Shown one piece after another: positions 53,863 through 62,930 of a DNA stretch of 64,000 bases (the first letter of the stretch is position 1; each line of letters starts with the position of its first letter). The notes beneath the pieces are model-generated. The model saw nothing but the letters and a program-made list of their open reading frames with translations. It had not been told where the DNA came from and searched no databases. Source of the stretch: Paenibacillus sp. JNUCC32 (GTDB lineage: Bacteria > Bacillota > Bacilli > Paenibacillales > Paenibacillaceae); assembly GCF_014863545.1 (NCBI RefSeq), contig NZ_CP062260.1, positions 2,046,001-2,110,000 of the forward strand, written 5' to 3'. The position numbers were made by a program, and so were the translations under genes.

Positions 53863-54786
53863 TTAATGAGGCTGCGGATCCGGCTCATCATCTAATGACT
53901 GCTGCTGGACTCGGTTTCTGTATTCACTGGGCGCCATCCCCGTCCACCGCTTGAACTGGCGGCTGAAATGCGCATTGGTCTTATATCCTAGCATCATCGC
54001 GATATGGTCTATGCTTAAATCCGTTTGCTTTAACAGCCGCTGAGCTTCGCCCAAAAGGGTTTCTGACAAGAACTTGCGAGGTGCTTTGCCGTACACTTCA
54101 CGAAAGATCCGATTCACCTGCGACGGACTAAGGTTCAGCTCCTTGGCGATGTCTTGGATCCAGGTTCGCTCGGTCTCCTGAATTTCACCGTGAAGATGGA
54201 TATATTTTACGGAGTCTTCAATTTGCTCGGCGATCTGTCGGGCGATAGCTTCTTTTTTCGATAAGGTGACGGATGGGGTCTGAGACAGCTGTCCGACCAG
54301 GGAGCCGAGCAGTTCAAAGACGGCGGCATGCACTTTCATCTGTTTGAAGGCCGGCGGTGGGCTGGATAAGTGCTCTGTGGCCAGACAGTAGAGTGTAGAG
54401 AGAGAAGAAGACAGTCCCTGGGCTAAAACCGAATCAGCCGGATAATAAATGTCCTTGCAGCGGTTGAGTTCTCTGCAAAAGGATGTATCGTGAACGCTGA
54501 AATGGACGGAAAAGTAAGTGAAACCTTGCGGACCGGCGCCGGTGCAGGAATGCGTCATACCGGGGCGGATGAACAACAAGTCTCCAACGGACTGTTTGTA
54601 CAGCTGTCCATTTACCACCATATTCATCTCTCCGTCCATCATCCAATGAATTTCGTACATGGAATGCTCGTGGGACGGATAAGTCCAGCGGGAACCCACT
54701 TTTCTTGCATGCAGCCCCAATAATTGAAAAGACATGCGAACATCGGGCAGACGGCCTAAATATACGGCTTCGGAAAACTTGGTCAC
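53863..54786 (-). CDS. AraC-type regulator with cupin domain, beside the Weimberg-type genes
   Basis: GTG 54786, 6 nt after GAGGAGG, gives 307 residues; the ATG at 54834 has no ribosome site. The N-terminal cupin (~30-110, SHEHSMYEIHWMMDGEMNMVVNGQLYKQSVGDLLFIRPGMTHSC) likely binds the effector. The AraC domain (~205-295) reads DIAKELNLSPSQVNRIFREVYGKAPRKFL and IAMMLGYKTNAHFSRQFKRWTGMAPSEYR. It is divergent from the three oxidative pentose genes. The leader holds repeated ATCGTCRTAGA motifs that suit it as activator. An effector such as a pentonate or pentose is inferred. Confidence 0.9.
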   Translation of the reverse strand: MTKFSEAVYLGRLPDVRMSFQLLGLHARKVGSRWTYPSHEHSMYEIHWMMDGEMNMVVNGQLYKQSVGDLLFIRPGMTHSCTGAGPQGFTYFSVHFSVHDTSFCRELNRCKDIYYPADSVLAQGLSSSLSTLYCLATEHLSSPPPAFKQMKVHAAVFELLGSLVGQLSQTPSVTLSKKEAIARQIAEQIEDSVKYIHLHGEIQETERTWIQDIAKELNLSPSQVNRIFREVYGKAPRKFLSETLLGEAQRLLKQTDLSIDHIAMMLGYKTNAHFSRQFKRWTGMAPSEYRNRVQQQSLDDEPDPQPH

Positions 54787-54866
54787 AGCAAACCTCCTCG
54801 GTATGTCCTGTTTTCCAGTAACGGTTAGACTCATCTTAACAGAAAAATCATGCGTGAAAAGGGTAA

Positions 54867-54920
54867 ATCGTCGTAGAGATTAGCGCATCGTCATAGACGA
54901 TCGGTGGTGCTATCGTAGTA
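54867..54920. promoter_or_regulatory. ATCGTCRTAGA repeats in the divergent leader
   Basis: ATCGTCGTAGA (54867-54877) and ATCGTCATAGA (54887-54897) are exactly 20 bp apart, two helical turns, and a shorter ATCGTAG copy follows at 54912. This is a good candidate operator for the AraC protein encoded at 53863, 40 bases or less upstream of the operon start. Confidence 0.55.
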
Positions 54921-54958
54921 ATATCAACCCGAAGGGGAAGAAATGGGGGCAAGCCTGA

Positions 54959-55834
54959 ATGAGAATTATTCGATTTCTAGACAGGCAACAGAAGCGGCTG
55001 GCAGCCGTTACGGATGATGAAGCAGCCTATCGTCTGCCGCAGCCAGATTTTATGACTTTGATCCATCAAGCCAGGGAACGCGGGATCTCTCCTGTCCAAC
55101 TGGTTGAAAGCGCTTTTAGTCCTGCGAATGAGTTGGCTGGTGACTGGACTTCTCTGCACCTTGTCACGCCAGTGGAAGCACCGGAGGTATGGGCGGCAGG
55201 CGTTACGTATCAACAAAGCCGCGAAGCACGAAATTATGAAGCTACGGATGGAAAACTGGATGCGGAGACATTTTACGACAAAGTTTATGAGGCAGAAAGG
55301 CCGGAAATCTTTTTCAAATCCACGGCCGCCCGCACCATCGGACCGAACGAGGCCGTCACGCTGCGCAGTGATTCCACATGGCAGATCCCTGAGCCTGAGC
55401 TGGGATTGGTGCTTGGCGCAGATGGCAGCATTGTGGGATATATCGTCGGCAATGACATGAGCTGCCGCGATATTGAAGGGGAGAACCCGCTGTATTTGCC
55501 GCAAGCCAAAATATGGCGCAAATCCTGCTCCATCGGACCGGCCATCCGGCTTGCGGAAACGGTGCAGAATCCATATGCATTCAGCATCGTCTGCGAGATT
55601 TACCGCGAGGGGCGCATGGTCGTTAAGAGCGAGGCCAGTACGAGTGAATTAAACCGAAAGCTGGATGAACTGGTCTCCTTCCTGGCAAAAGACAATGATT
55701 TGTTTGACGGTACGGTGCTTTTGACAGGCACGAGCATTGTGCCGCCTAATGAGTTCACGCTTGAGCCCGGGGACCGGATTGAAATTTCGATCAGCAGCAT
55801 CGGTACGCTGGTGAACCCTGTTTTATCAAACTAG
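54959..55834 (+). CDS. 2-keto-3-deoxy-pentonate dehydratase (FAH family, XylX/KdxD-like)
   Basis: 291 residues of the fumarylacetoacetate-hydrolase superfamily, in the clade of Caulobacter XylX and haloarchaeal KdxD. Visible blocks: WAAGVTYQQSREARNYE, FYDKVYEAERPEIFFKS, IPEPELGLVLG with metal-binding Glu residues, and GNDMSCRDIEGENPLYLPQAK with the metal Asp and substrate-pocket residues. The enzyme dehydrates 2-keto-3-deoxy-D-xylonate or L-arabinonate to 2-oxoglutarate semialdehyde in the Weimberg pathway. ATG 54959 is 9 nt after GGGGG. The next two genes encode the following and preceding steps, which makes the assignment strong. D-xylo versus L-arabino preference is open. Confidence 0.87.
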   Translation: MRIIRFLDRQQKRLAAVTDDEAAYRLPQPDFMTLIHQARERGISPVQLVESAFSPANELAGDWTSLHLVTPVEAPEVWAAGVTYQQSREARNYEATDGKLDAETFYDKVYEAERPEIFFKSTAARTIGPNEAVTLRSDSTWQIPEPELGLVLGADGSIVGYIVGNDMSCRDIEGENPLYLPQAKIWRKSCSIGPAIRLAETVQNPYAFSIVCEIYREGRMVVKSEASTSELNRKLDELVSFLAKDNDLFDGTVLLTGTSIVPPNEFTLEPGDRIEISISSIGTLVNPVLSN

Positions 55835-55859
55835 TTTTGAATAAGGAGGACGTACTTCC

Positions 55860-57326
55860 ATGACGGCATTTCAAGGAGAACAAGTATACAGGAACTATAT
55901 CAACGGAGAATGGATGAAGGCTGCGTCCGGAGAAACCGAACCCAGCATCAATCCGGCAAACCGGAATGAGGTAGTCGGGTATGTACCGGTTTCCGGTATA
56001 GAGGATCTGAACCGTGCTGTCGCAGCGGCCAAAGCAGCAGGCCGAGCCTGGCGGCGATTAACCGGCGCGGAACGCGGCAATGTTCTGTACAAGGCCGCGA
56101 ATGTGCTGGAACGCCGGGCCGACGAGGTCGCCGAGGCCATGACCAGGGAAATGGGAAAAACGCTCGCAGAAGCTAAGGGAGAGACGATGCGCGGCGTCGC
56201 GATCCTAAGGTATTACGCCGGCGAAGGGATGCGAAAAATCGGCGATGTCATTCCTTCCACGGACAGCGAAGCGCTGATGTTTACGACTCGAGTACCGCTT
56301 GGCGTCGTGGGCGTCATTGCCCCATGGAATTTTCCCGTAGCGATTCCGATTTGGAAGACGGCCCCGGCATTGATATTCGGCAATACGGTTGTGTTAAAGC
56401 CCGCACAGGAAACGGCGGTCACGGCAGCCAAAATCATCGAATGCTTTGAGGAAGCGGGAATTCCGGCAGGTGTTCTCAATCTTGTATGCGGCAGAGGATC
56501 GGTGATCGGATCTGCGCTTTCCGAGCATCCGGATGTCAACGGGATTACGTTCACAGGTTCCAACGAAGTCGGAAAACGGGTCGGCGTCGCCGCTTTGGGG
56601 CGCGGGGCCAAGTATCAGCTTGAAATGGGCGGCAAAAATCCGATCATTATCGCGGCAGATGCGGACCTGGACTTGGCAGTCGAGGCGACCATCAGCGGCG
56701 GCTTGAAATCCACCGGCCAAAAATGCACCGCCACCAGCCGGGTCATTGTTGAGCGGAAAGTATATGAAGCCTTTAAAGAAAAGCTCCTGTCGCAAATCCG
56801 GGAAATCCGGCTGGGCGATGGCATGTCATCCGAAAGCTGGATGGGACCGTGCGCGAACGAAGGACAGCTCGAAACGGTGCTGAACTATATTCAAAAAGGG
56901 CATGATGAAGGTGCCGTACTGCTGACCGGCGGAAAAAGAGCGGACGCTCCAGGGCTTGAAGAGGGATTCTATGTCCAGCCGACTGTATTTGAGGGTGTAG
57001 CATCGCATATGTCCATAGCCCGGGAAGAAATCTTCGGCCCCGTGCTTGCGTTGATCGCGGTGGATTCCTTGGAGGAAGCCATAGAGACGGCCAATGACAG
57101 CGACTTTGGGCTGAGTGCTTCCATCTATACGCAAAATGTCGGCGCAATGCTGTCTTTCATCCGGGATATGGATGCCGGATTGGTCAGGATCAACGCGGAA
57201 ACGGCCGGCGTAGAGCTGCAGGCACCGTTCGGCGGGATGAAGATGTCAAGCTCGCATTCCAGGGAACAGGGTCAAGCGGCGATCGAGTTTTTCACTTCCA
57301 TCAAAACGGTCTTCGTGAAGTCATAA
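55860..57326 (+). CDS. 2-oxoglutarate semialdehyde dehydrogenase (ALDH family)
   Basis: 488 residues, full-length aldehyde dehydrogenase. Catalytic Cys289 in [11 protein letters not shown], general base Glu255 in [11 protein letters not shown]-site blocks [19 protein letters not shown] and FTGSNEVG. The best match is to 2-oxoglutarate-semialdehyde dehydrogenases (2,5-dioxovalerate), which produce 2-oxoglutarate with NAD(P)+. It lies 25 bases after the keto-deoxy-acid dehydratase, behind a GGAGG site, and completes the last step of the oxidative pentose route. Confidence 0.9.
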   Translation: MTAFQGEQVYRNYINGEWMKAASGETEPSINPANRNEVVGYVPVSGIEDLNRAVAAAKAAGRAWRRLTGAERGNVLYKAANVLERRADEVAEAMTREMGKTLAEAKGETMRGVAILRYYAGEGMRKIGDVIPSTDSEALMFTTRVPLGVVGVIAPWNFPVAIPIWKTAPALIFGNTVVLKPAQETAVTAAKIIECFEEAGIPAGVLNLVCGRGSVIGSALSEHPDVNGITFTGSNEVGKRVGVAALGRGAKYQLEMGGKNPIIIAADADLDLAVEATISGGLKSTGQKCTATSRVIVERKVYEAFKEKLLSQIREIRLGDGMSSESWMGPCANEGQLETVLNYIQKGHDEGAVLLTGGKRADAPGLEEGFYVQPTVFEGVASHMSIAREEIFGPVLALIAVDSLEEAIETANDSDFGLSASIYTQNVGAMLSFIRDMDAGLVRINAETAGVELQAPFGGMKMSSSHSREQGQAAIEFFTSIKTVFVKS

Positions 57327-57342
57327 GATGCGGGAGGGTGCC

Positions 57343-59319
57343 ATGCACGAACAGATTATGTCGATAATGGGAGAGATGGACTCAAGCCGTTTCGATATTA
57401 AAGCACATGCTCCGGGGGCGGCGGGACGGCTGCCTTTAACGGATAACTTGCTGCGGAACGCTCCGAGCGGCGACTTGTTCGGCATGTCCCAGAATGTCGG
57501 AATGGGCTGGAAGCCCGGGGAATTGAACGGAAAACAGTTTCTGATCCTGAGCACCCAGGGCGGAATTCGCAATGAGGACGGCAGTCCTGCAGCCCTCGGC
57601 TATCATACGGGCCATTGGGAGGTCGGCCTGCTGATGAAGGCTGCGGCGGAAGAGATATCAAGCCGCGGAGGGATCCCGTTTGCCGGATATGTCAGCGACC
57701 CTTGCGACGGCAGATCACAGGGAACGACAGGCATGTTTGACTCGCTGCCGTACCGAAACGATGCCGCTCTCGTGTTCCGCAGATTGATTCGCTCCCTACC
57801 GACGCGCAAAGGCGTGATCGGCGTCGCCACTTGTGACAAAGGTCTGCCGGCGATGATGCTTGCGCTTGCAGGCATGCCGCAGCTGCCAGGTGTTATCGTT
57901 CCCGGGGGCGTCACCCTTCCGCCTGTCGATGGAGAGGACGCCGGCAAAATTCAGACGATCGGCGCACGGTACGTCAGCGGCGAGCTCTCCCTGGAAGCGG
58001 CGGCGGAGCTCGGCTGCCGGGCATGTGCTACACCGGGGGGAGGCTGCCAGTTCCTGGGCACGGCGGCAACGGCCCAGGTCGTCGCCGAGGCGATGGGCAT
58101 GACGGTGCCGCATGCCGCACTTGCACCTTCCGGGCAGCCGATCTGGATCGAAATGGCGCGCCAATCCTCACGCGCACTGATGGCGATGGAGTCCGATGGG
58201 CTGAGAATGGCGGACGTTGTCACCGATGCGGCGATTCGCAATGCGATGGCTGTTCATGCCGCATTCGGCGGCTCTACCAACCTGCTGCTGCACATTCCCG
58301 CCATTGCCCATGCAGCCGGTTTAACCGTGCCTGCGGTGCAGGACTGGATCCAGGTCAACAAACATGTGCCGAGACTGGTCAGCGCCCTGCCGAACGGCCC
58401 GATCTTCCACCCGACCATTCGAGTGTTTCAGGCTGGAGGCGTGCCCGAAGTGATGCTTCACCTCAGGCAGCTTGGCGTACTGGATGAGTCCGTGCTTACC
58501 GTAACAGGTACGACGCTGAGCGAGGTTCTCGACTGGTGGGAATCGTCGGAACGCCGTCATCTGCTGCGGAAGCAGCTGAAGGAGAAGGACGGGATAGATC
58601 CGGACAGTGTCATTATGAGCCTTGAGTACTCGCAGCGACTTGGCATTACCTCTACCGTGACATTTCCAACAGGGAATATCGCTCCGGAGGGCTCTGTGAT
58701 CAAATCCACATCGATCGACCCTACGGTACTGGATAACCATGGCGTGTATCGTCACAAAGGAAGAGCAAAAGTGTTTACAACCGAACGCGAAGCGATCCGT
58801 GCAATTAAGAACGGCGGTGTTCTGGCAGGCGACGTCGTCGTACTTCTCGGGCGGGGGCCGTCAGGGACCGGGATGGAGGAGACTTACCAACTTACGTCTG
58901 CGCTGAAGCATTTGTCTTTCGGCAAATACGTATCGCTCATTACCGATGCCCGGTTTTCCGGTGTTTCCACCGGGGCGTGCATTGGCCACGTTGGCCCCGA
59001 AGCACTGGCAGGCGGGCCGATCGGCAAGCTTCGGAACGGTGACTTGATCGATATCGTCGTGGATCGCAACACGCTGGAAGGCAGCATGAACTTTGTCGGC
59101 GAAGGGGAAATCGAGGTTTCGCCGGAGGAGGGAGCTCTCATCCTGGCACAGAGGCCCTTCCATCCGGATATGCGGCCGGATGAAGCTCTGCCGGATGACA
59201 CCAGGCTGTGGGCTGCGCTGCAGTCCGTCAGCGGAGGGACATGGAGAGGGAATGTGTACGACGTGGAACGGATCATAACCGCTCTGGAAGCCGGCAAAAA
59301 AGCACTGGGCTGGCACTGA
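57343..59319 (+). CDS. yjhG: D-xylonate dehydratase, YjhG/YagF family (IlvD/Edd)
   Basis: ATG 57343 behind GGGAGGG gives 658 residues, close to E. coli YjhG and YagF over the whole length and longer than ordinary IlvD. Iron-sulfur cysteines are visible: Cys121 in SDPCDGR, Cys164 in ATCDKG, and Cys235 in the [10 protein letters not shown] block (Cys228 also there). The C-terminal blocks [32 protein letters not shown] and [12 protein letters not shown] match too. The enzyme turns D-xylonate into 2-keto-3-deoxy-D-xylonate. It stands downstream of genes for the next two steps. The E. coli proteins feed an aldolase (Dahms) branch, so pairing this type with XylX- and XylA-type enzymes is notable. 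Confidence 0.92.
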   Translation: MHEQIMSIMGEMDSSRFDIKAHAPGAAGRLPLTDNLLRNAPSGDLFGMSQNVGMGWKPGELNGKQFLILSTQGGIRNEDGSPAALGYHTGHWEVGLLMKAAAEEISSRGGIPFAGYVSDPCDGRSQGTTGMFDSLPYRNDAALVFRRLIRSLPTRKGVIGVATCDKGLPAMMLALAGMPQLPGVIVPGGVTLPPVDGEDAGKIQTIGARYVSGELSLEAAAELGCRACATPGGGCQFLGTAATAQVVAEAMGMTVPHAALAPSGQPIWIEMARQSSRALMAMESDGLRMADVVTDAAIRNAMAVHAAFGGSTNLLLHIPAIAHAAGLTVPAVQDWIQVNKHVPRLVSALPNGPIFHPTIRVFQAGGVPEVMLHLRQLGVLDESVLTVTGTTLSEVLDWWESSERRHLLRKQLKEKDGIDPDSVIMSLEYSQRLGITSTVTFPTGNIAPEGSVIKSTSIDPTVLDNHGVYRHKGRAKVFTTEREAIRAIKNGGVLAGDVVVLLGRGPSGTGMEETYQLTSALKHLSFGKYVSLITDARFSGVSTGACIGHVGPEALAGGPIGKLRNGDLIDIVVDRNTLEGSMNFVGEGEIEVSPEEGALILAQRPFHPDMRPDEALPDDTRLWAALQSVSGGTWRGNVYDVERIITALEAGKKALGWH

Positions 59320-59367
59320 AATCAACCATTTTGTACAATCATCATTTTCATACCGGAGGGAACTTAA

Positions 59368-60942
59368 ATGAATATGATCACAAACCCCGTTCTTCGCGGT
59401 TTTCATCCCGATCCGTCCATATGCCGGGCGGGGGAGGATTATTATATCGCCACGTCCACCTTCGAATGGTTCCCGGGCGTACGGATTCACCATTCCCGGG
59501 ACCTGGTTCATTGGAAGCCGATACAATCTCCGCTTACCCGGACATCGCAGCTGCATATGGAAGGCAACATCGATTCCGGAGGAGTATGGGCTCCCTGCCT
59601 TAGCTATGACAACGGCGTGTTTTACCTGATTTACACGGATGTCAAAAGCCGGATCGGCGCTTTTAAAGATACCCATAATTATCTTGTGACGGCAACGGAT
59701 ATCGAAGGCCCGTGGTCCGAGCCGGTGTATTTGAACAGCAGCGGATTCGATCCATCCTTATTCCATGATGAGGACGGACGCAAGTGGCTGGTCAATATGA
59801 TTTGGGATCACCGTAAGGGAAAGAATCGGTTCTCGGGCATCGTGCTCCAGGAATATTCCGTTCAGGAACAAAAACTGATCGGGCCCGCCGTGAACATATT
59901 CAAAGGCACGGAATTAGGGCTGACGGAAGCGCCGCATCTGTACAAATATAAGGATTTTTTTTATTTAATAACGGCTGAAGGGGGAACCGGTTACGAGCAT
60001 GCGGTGACGGTAGCACGCTCCCGCATGTTACAGGGCCCTTATGAGGTCGATCCTGCCAATCCGATCCTTACTTCATACGGCAGGCCGGATTTAATGCTCC
60101 AGAAGGCCGGTCACGGCAGTCTCGTCGAGACGCACACCGGCGAATGGTACTTGGCCCACCTGGTCGGCCGGCCCGTCAAAGGACAATTTTGCACGCTTGG
60201 CCGTGAGACGGCGCTGCAGCAGTGCACTTGGAGCGAGGACGGCTGGCTGCGGCTTGCGAACGGTGACCGATATCCCGAGGTTCAGGTGCCTGCACCGAAA
60301 ATCAAGCCGCACCCTTTTGAACCGGTACCGGAGATGGACCACTTTGATCAACCCATGCTCCGGAGCGATTGGGATACGCTTCGTATTCCGCCGGATCCGA
60401 CGTGGCTGAGACTTACGGAACGTCCCGGTTACTTGCGCCTGCGCGGCATGGAGTCGATGAGCTCGACGCACAGGCAGAGCATGGTCGCCCGAAGACTGCA
60501 GGCTTTTGCGTGCGAAGCCGAGACTTGTCTGGAGTTTGCACCGGACCATCCGCAGCAAATGGCAGGGCTGATTCTGTATTACGATACGAAAGACTATCTT
60601 TATTTACGGGTAACTTATCATGAAGAGAAAGGATTGTGCCTGGGAATCATTCAGTCCAGATACGGGGTTTACGATGAGCTGCTGGAGGATATTCCGCTGA
60701 AATCGGTGAACGGAATCCGGTTAAAGGTTGTGGTTGATCATGACCGTGCCTGCTTCTACTATGCGTTACAGGATGATCCGTCCTGGCACCCGGCAGGCGG
60801 ATGGTTCGATATCACGCATCTGTCGGATGAATCTCCTGAATATATCCGGTTTACGGGAACCTACATCGGTCTTTGCGTGCAGGATCTTGGCGGGACCCGC
60901 AAACACGCTGATTTTGATTATTTTGTATATAAAGAAATGTGA
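59368..60942 (+). CDS. xynB: GH43 (subfamily 11-type) beta-xylosidase
   Basis: 524 residues, cytoplasmic. Catalytic base Asp in GFHPDPSICR (about residue 15), modulator Asp in SSGFDPSLFHDEDG, acid Glu in GLTEAPHLYKY, with GGVWAPCLSY and ETHTGEWYLAHLVGRP, all typical of XynB-type xylosidases. The C-terminal beta-sandwich (~325-524) ends in HADFDYFVYKEM and contributes to the substrate pocket. It removes xylose from the non-reducing end of xylo-oligosaccharides. It follows the xylonate dehydratase after 48 bases behind GGAGGGA, probably in the same operon, so xylose release and its oxidation may be co-regulated. Confidence 0.93.
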   Translation: MNMITNPVLRGFHPDPSICRAGEDYYIATSTFEWFPGVRIHHSRDLVHWKPIQSPLTRTSQLHMEGNIDSGGVWAPCLSYDNGVFYLIYTDVKSRIGAFKDTHNYLVTATDIEGPWSEPVYLNSSGFDPSLFHDEDGRKWLVNMIWDHRKGKNRFSGIVLQEYSVQEQKLIGPAVNIFKGTELGLTEAPHLYKYKDFFYLITAEGGTGYEHAVTVARSRMLQGPYEVDPANPILTSYGRPDLMLQKAGHGSLVETHTGEWYLAHLVGRPVKGQFCTLGRETALQQCTWSEDGWLRLANGDRYPEVQVPAPKIKPHPFEPVPEMDHFDQPMLRSDWDTLRIPPDPTWLRLTERPGYLRLRGMESMSSTHRQSMVARRLQAFACEAETCLEFAPDHPQQMAGLILYYDTKDYLYLRVTYHEEKGLCLGIIQSRYGVYDELLEDIPLKSVNGIRLKVVVDHDRACFYYALQDDPSWHPAGGWFDITHLSDESPEYIRFTGTYIGLCVQDLGGTRKHADFDYFVYKEM

Positions 60943-60966
60943 ATGGCAAAAGCGGTATCAGACCAT

Positions 60967-61034
60967 TAAGTGCACCCCTTAGAATAGACATTGGAATCTC
61001 CTGGCTATTCCGATGATTTCTAGGGGTGCATTTA
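60967..61034. repeat. 68-nt imperfect palindrome between convergent genes
   Basis: TAAGTGCACCCCTTAGAA (60967-60984) is the inverted copy of TTCTAGGGGTGCATTTA (61018-61034) with one bulge and one mismatch. The centre has a second inverted pair (ATTGGAAT with ATTCCGAT). The whole can fold into one long hairpin. No T-run follows. It could be a transcription-stop structure or a small mobile palindromic element. Confidence 0.6.
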
Positions 61035-61077
61035 ATGATGCAAATAAAGAACAAAATTCAAGCTTTTCAGAAGACTC

Positions 61078-61098
61078 AAGCAAAAAGCCTTCCGGCTT
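61078..61098 (-). terminator. Terminator of the GH51 gene
   Basis: Read on the minus strand, AAGCC-GGAA-GGCTT is followed by TTTGCTT. It lies 66 bases after the stop of the GH51 gene. Confidence 0.65.
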
Positions 61099-61163
61099 CA
61101 TCTGTTGGGAAAGTGAAGCTGTCGACAAATCAACGAACTCGGCCACTAGCTAGCCTGGGTGCA

Positions 61164-62651
61164 TTAAGACAACACGATTTCAGCAACGCAGCAGGCGGGA
61201 AGGTGCATATCCAAACGGTTGTCCTTAATTGGAATAACCGGCATCTTTTTTATTTCGACTTGCGGGGGACGTCCGAACGCGTTGTGGCTCGTCATGGTCC
61301 CAGAAATGTAACGAACTTCGGCAGAGGAAAACGCTTGGCCATCTAACACGCAAAGGAGCTGCTGGGACTCATCTGCGGACAAGTTCACTACTGTCGCGTG
61401 AACGCGGCCGTCCGCCCGTTTCGATGCGCTGACGTGCAGAGCCGGCACCTCGGCTTCGGTTGTCCCCGTCAGCTGCGGTTGTATATAGCTTTCGATCCGT
61501 GTCGAATCTTGATGCCCTTTATAGAGATCGAATACATGGTACGTCGGTGTGAGCACCATATCCTCGCCTTCCGTCAGGATGACCGATTGGAGCACATTGA
61601 CCAGCTGTGCCAGATTGGCCATCTGAACCCGGTCGCTGTGGGCGTTAAATATATTCAGGGACACTCCGGCGACAATGGCGTCTCGCATCGCATTTTGCTG
61701 AAACAAGAATGCCGGGTGAGTCCCAGGCTCCGCCTCGTGCCAGGTTCCCCACTCGTCGATAATGATCGACACCTTCCCTTTGGGGTCGTAGCGATCCATG
61801 ACATGTTTATGCCGGGTAATTAATTCATCCATATACAACGCTCGGCGCAGGGTGCGATAATAGGTCGCCTTGTCGAACTCCAGAGCCGGACCTTTGCGCT
61901 CCTCGGGATATTCGTCAGATTTGTAATATCCCGGCATGGTGTAGTAATGCAGAGACAATCCATCCATATTTGTGCCCGCTTCGCGCATCAAGGTTTCCGT
62001 CCAGGCATAATCGTTGCCGTCGGCACCGCAAGCAACCCTGAAAATCCGATGATTGCCGTAATTGCGAACATAAGTGTTGAATTGCTTGTACACATCGGCA
62101 TAATATTCCGGCCGCATGTGCCCGCCGCATCCCCAATTCTCATTTCCGATGCCGACATATTCAACCTTCCACGGCTCGTGCCTGCCGTTCTGGCGCCTCC
62201 AGTTCGCCATTGGCGAGTCTCCGTCAAAGGTCATGTATTCAATCCATTCGCTCATTTCTCTAGGGGTACCGGATCCGACGTTGGCGGCGATATAAGCCGA
62301 GCAGCCGATCTGCTCGCATAGATCCAAAAACTCGTGGGTGCCGAATGAATTGTCCTCCACGACGCCGCCCCAGCCTGCATTCACGATGCGCTTGCGCTCA
62401 GCACCTACGCCGTCTTTCCAATTGTAATATTCAGCGAAGCATCCGCCGGGCCAGCGCAGCACCGGCACCCGGATATGCCGCAATGCCTCGACAACGTCGG
62501 TGCGTATCCCGCGGATATTGGGAATGGGGCTGTTTTCGTCGACATAAATGCTGCCATAAATACCTCGTCCCAAATGCTCTGAAAAATGCCCGTAAACATT
62601 TTTGTTGATTTTTCCGTACTTCCGCCCTGAATCGATGAACAGTAACGCCAT
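61164..62651 (-). CDS. GH51 alpha-L-arabinofuranosidase, cytoplasmic
   Basis: ATG 62651, preceded by GAGAGG and AAGG, is preferred over the ATG at 62666, which is part of the ribosome-site sequence; this gives 495 residues. Catalytic acid/base Glu171 in [11 protein letters not shown] and nucleophile Glu300 in [10 protein letters not shown] lie in the TIM barrel (~1-370); a C-terminal beta domain follows. [23 protein letters not shown] is the usual substrate-binding block. No signal peptide: it removes arabinose from imported arabinoxylo- or arabino-oligosaccharides. It is a single gene on the opposite strand, with its own promoter overlapped by a cre-like site. Confidence 0.94.
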   Translation of the reverse strand: MALLFIDSGRKYGKINKNVYGHFSEHLGRGIYGSIYVDENSPIPNIRGIRTDVVEALRHIRVPVLRWPGGCFAEYYNWKDGVGAERKRIVNAGWGGVVEDNSFGTHEFLDLCEQIGCSAYIAANVGSGTPREMSEWIEYMTFDGDSPMANWRRQNGRHEPWKVEYVGIGNENWGCGGHMRPEYYADVYKQFNTYVRNYGNHRIFRVACGADGNDYAWTETLMREAGTNMDGLSLHYYTMPGYYKSDEYPEERKGPALEFDKATYYRTLRRALYMDELITRHKHVMDRYDPKGKVSIIIDEWGTWHEAEPGTHPAFLFQQNAMRDAIVAGVSLNIFNAHSDRVQMANLAQLVNVLQSVILTEGEDMVLTPTYHVFDLYKGHQDSTRIESYIQPQLTGTTEAEVPALHVSASKRADGRVHATVVNLSADESQQLLCVLDGQAFSSAEVRYISGTMTSHNAFGRPPQVEIKKMPVIPIKDNRLDMHLPACCVAEIVLS

Positions 62652-62714
62652 AGCCTTCCTCTCCATTCGGAAAAATTATAATTGCTAGACCTGTGAACTT
62701 CCTTGCGATGTTCC

Positions 62715-62743
62715 ATTATAGCGCTTTCATTTTAACGGTTCAA
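62715..62743 (-). promoter_or_regulatory. Sigma-A promoter of the GH51 gene with overlapping cre
   Basis: On the minus strand TTGAAC (62743-62738), 17 bp, and TATAAT (62720-62715) form a near-ideal promoter 64 bases before the ATG at 62651. ATGAAAGCGCTATAA (62730-62716, 14 of 15 cre positions) overlaps -10, so CcpA should repress directly. Confidence 0.75.
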
Positions 62744-62930
62744 CCCGATTTCATGCTCCCAAACGAGGTCGTAAAGAAATGATAAACTTGTTGAAAACTG
62801 CGAGCATGGGGTGAGACAAAAGAGTAAACAAATGTTAGAAATGTAACAGCTCGCCTGTATTCATTCCTAATTTTCAGGGTTAAAATGAAACGTGATTCAA
62901 GGCAAAAACGATTTCAAGGGGGTTATTAGC

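Noticed and set aside
61026..61346. Plus-strand frame after xynB
   Set aside because: The second half is antisense of the GH51 gene; the first half shows no family features and starts in a palindrome.
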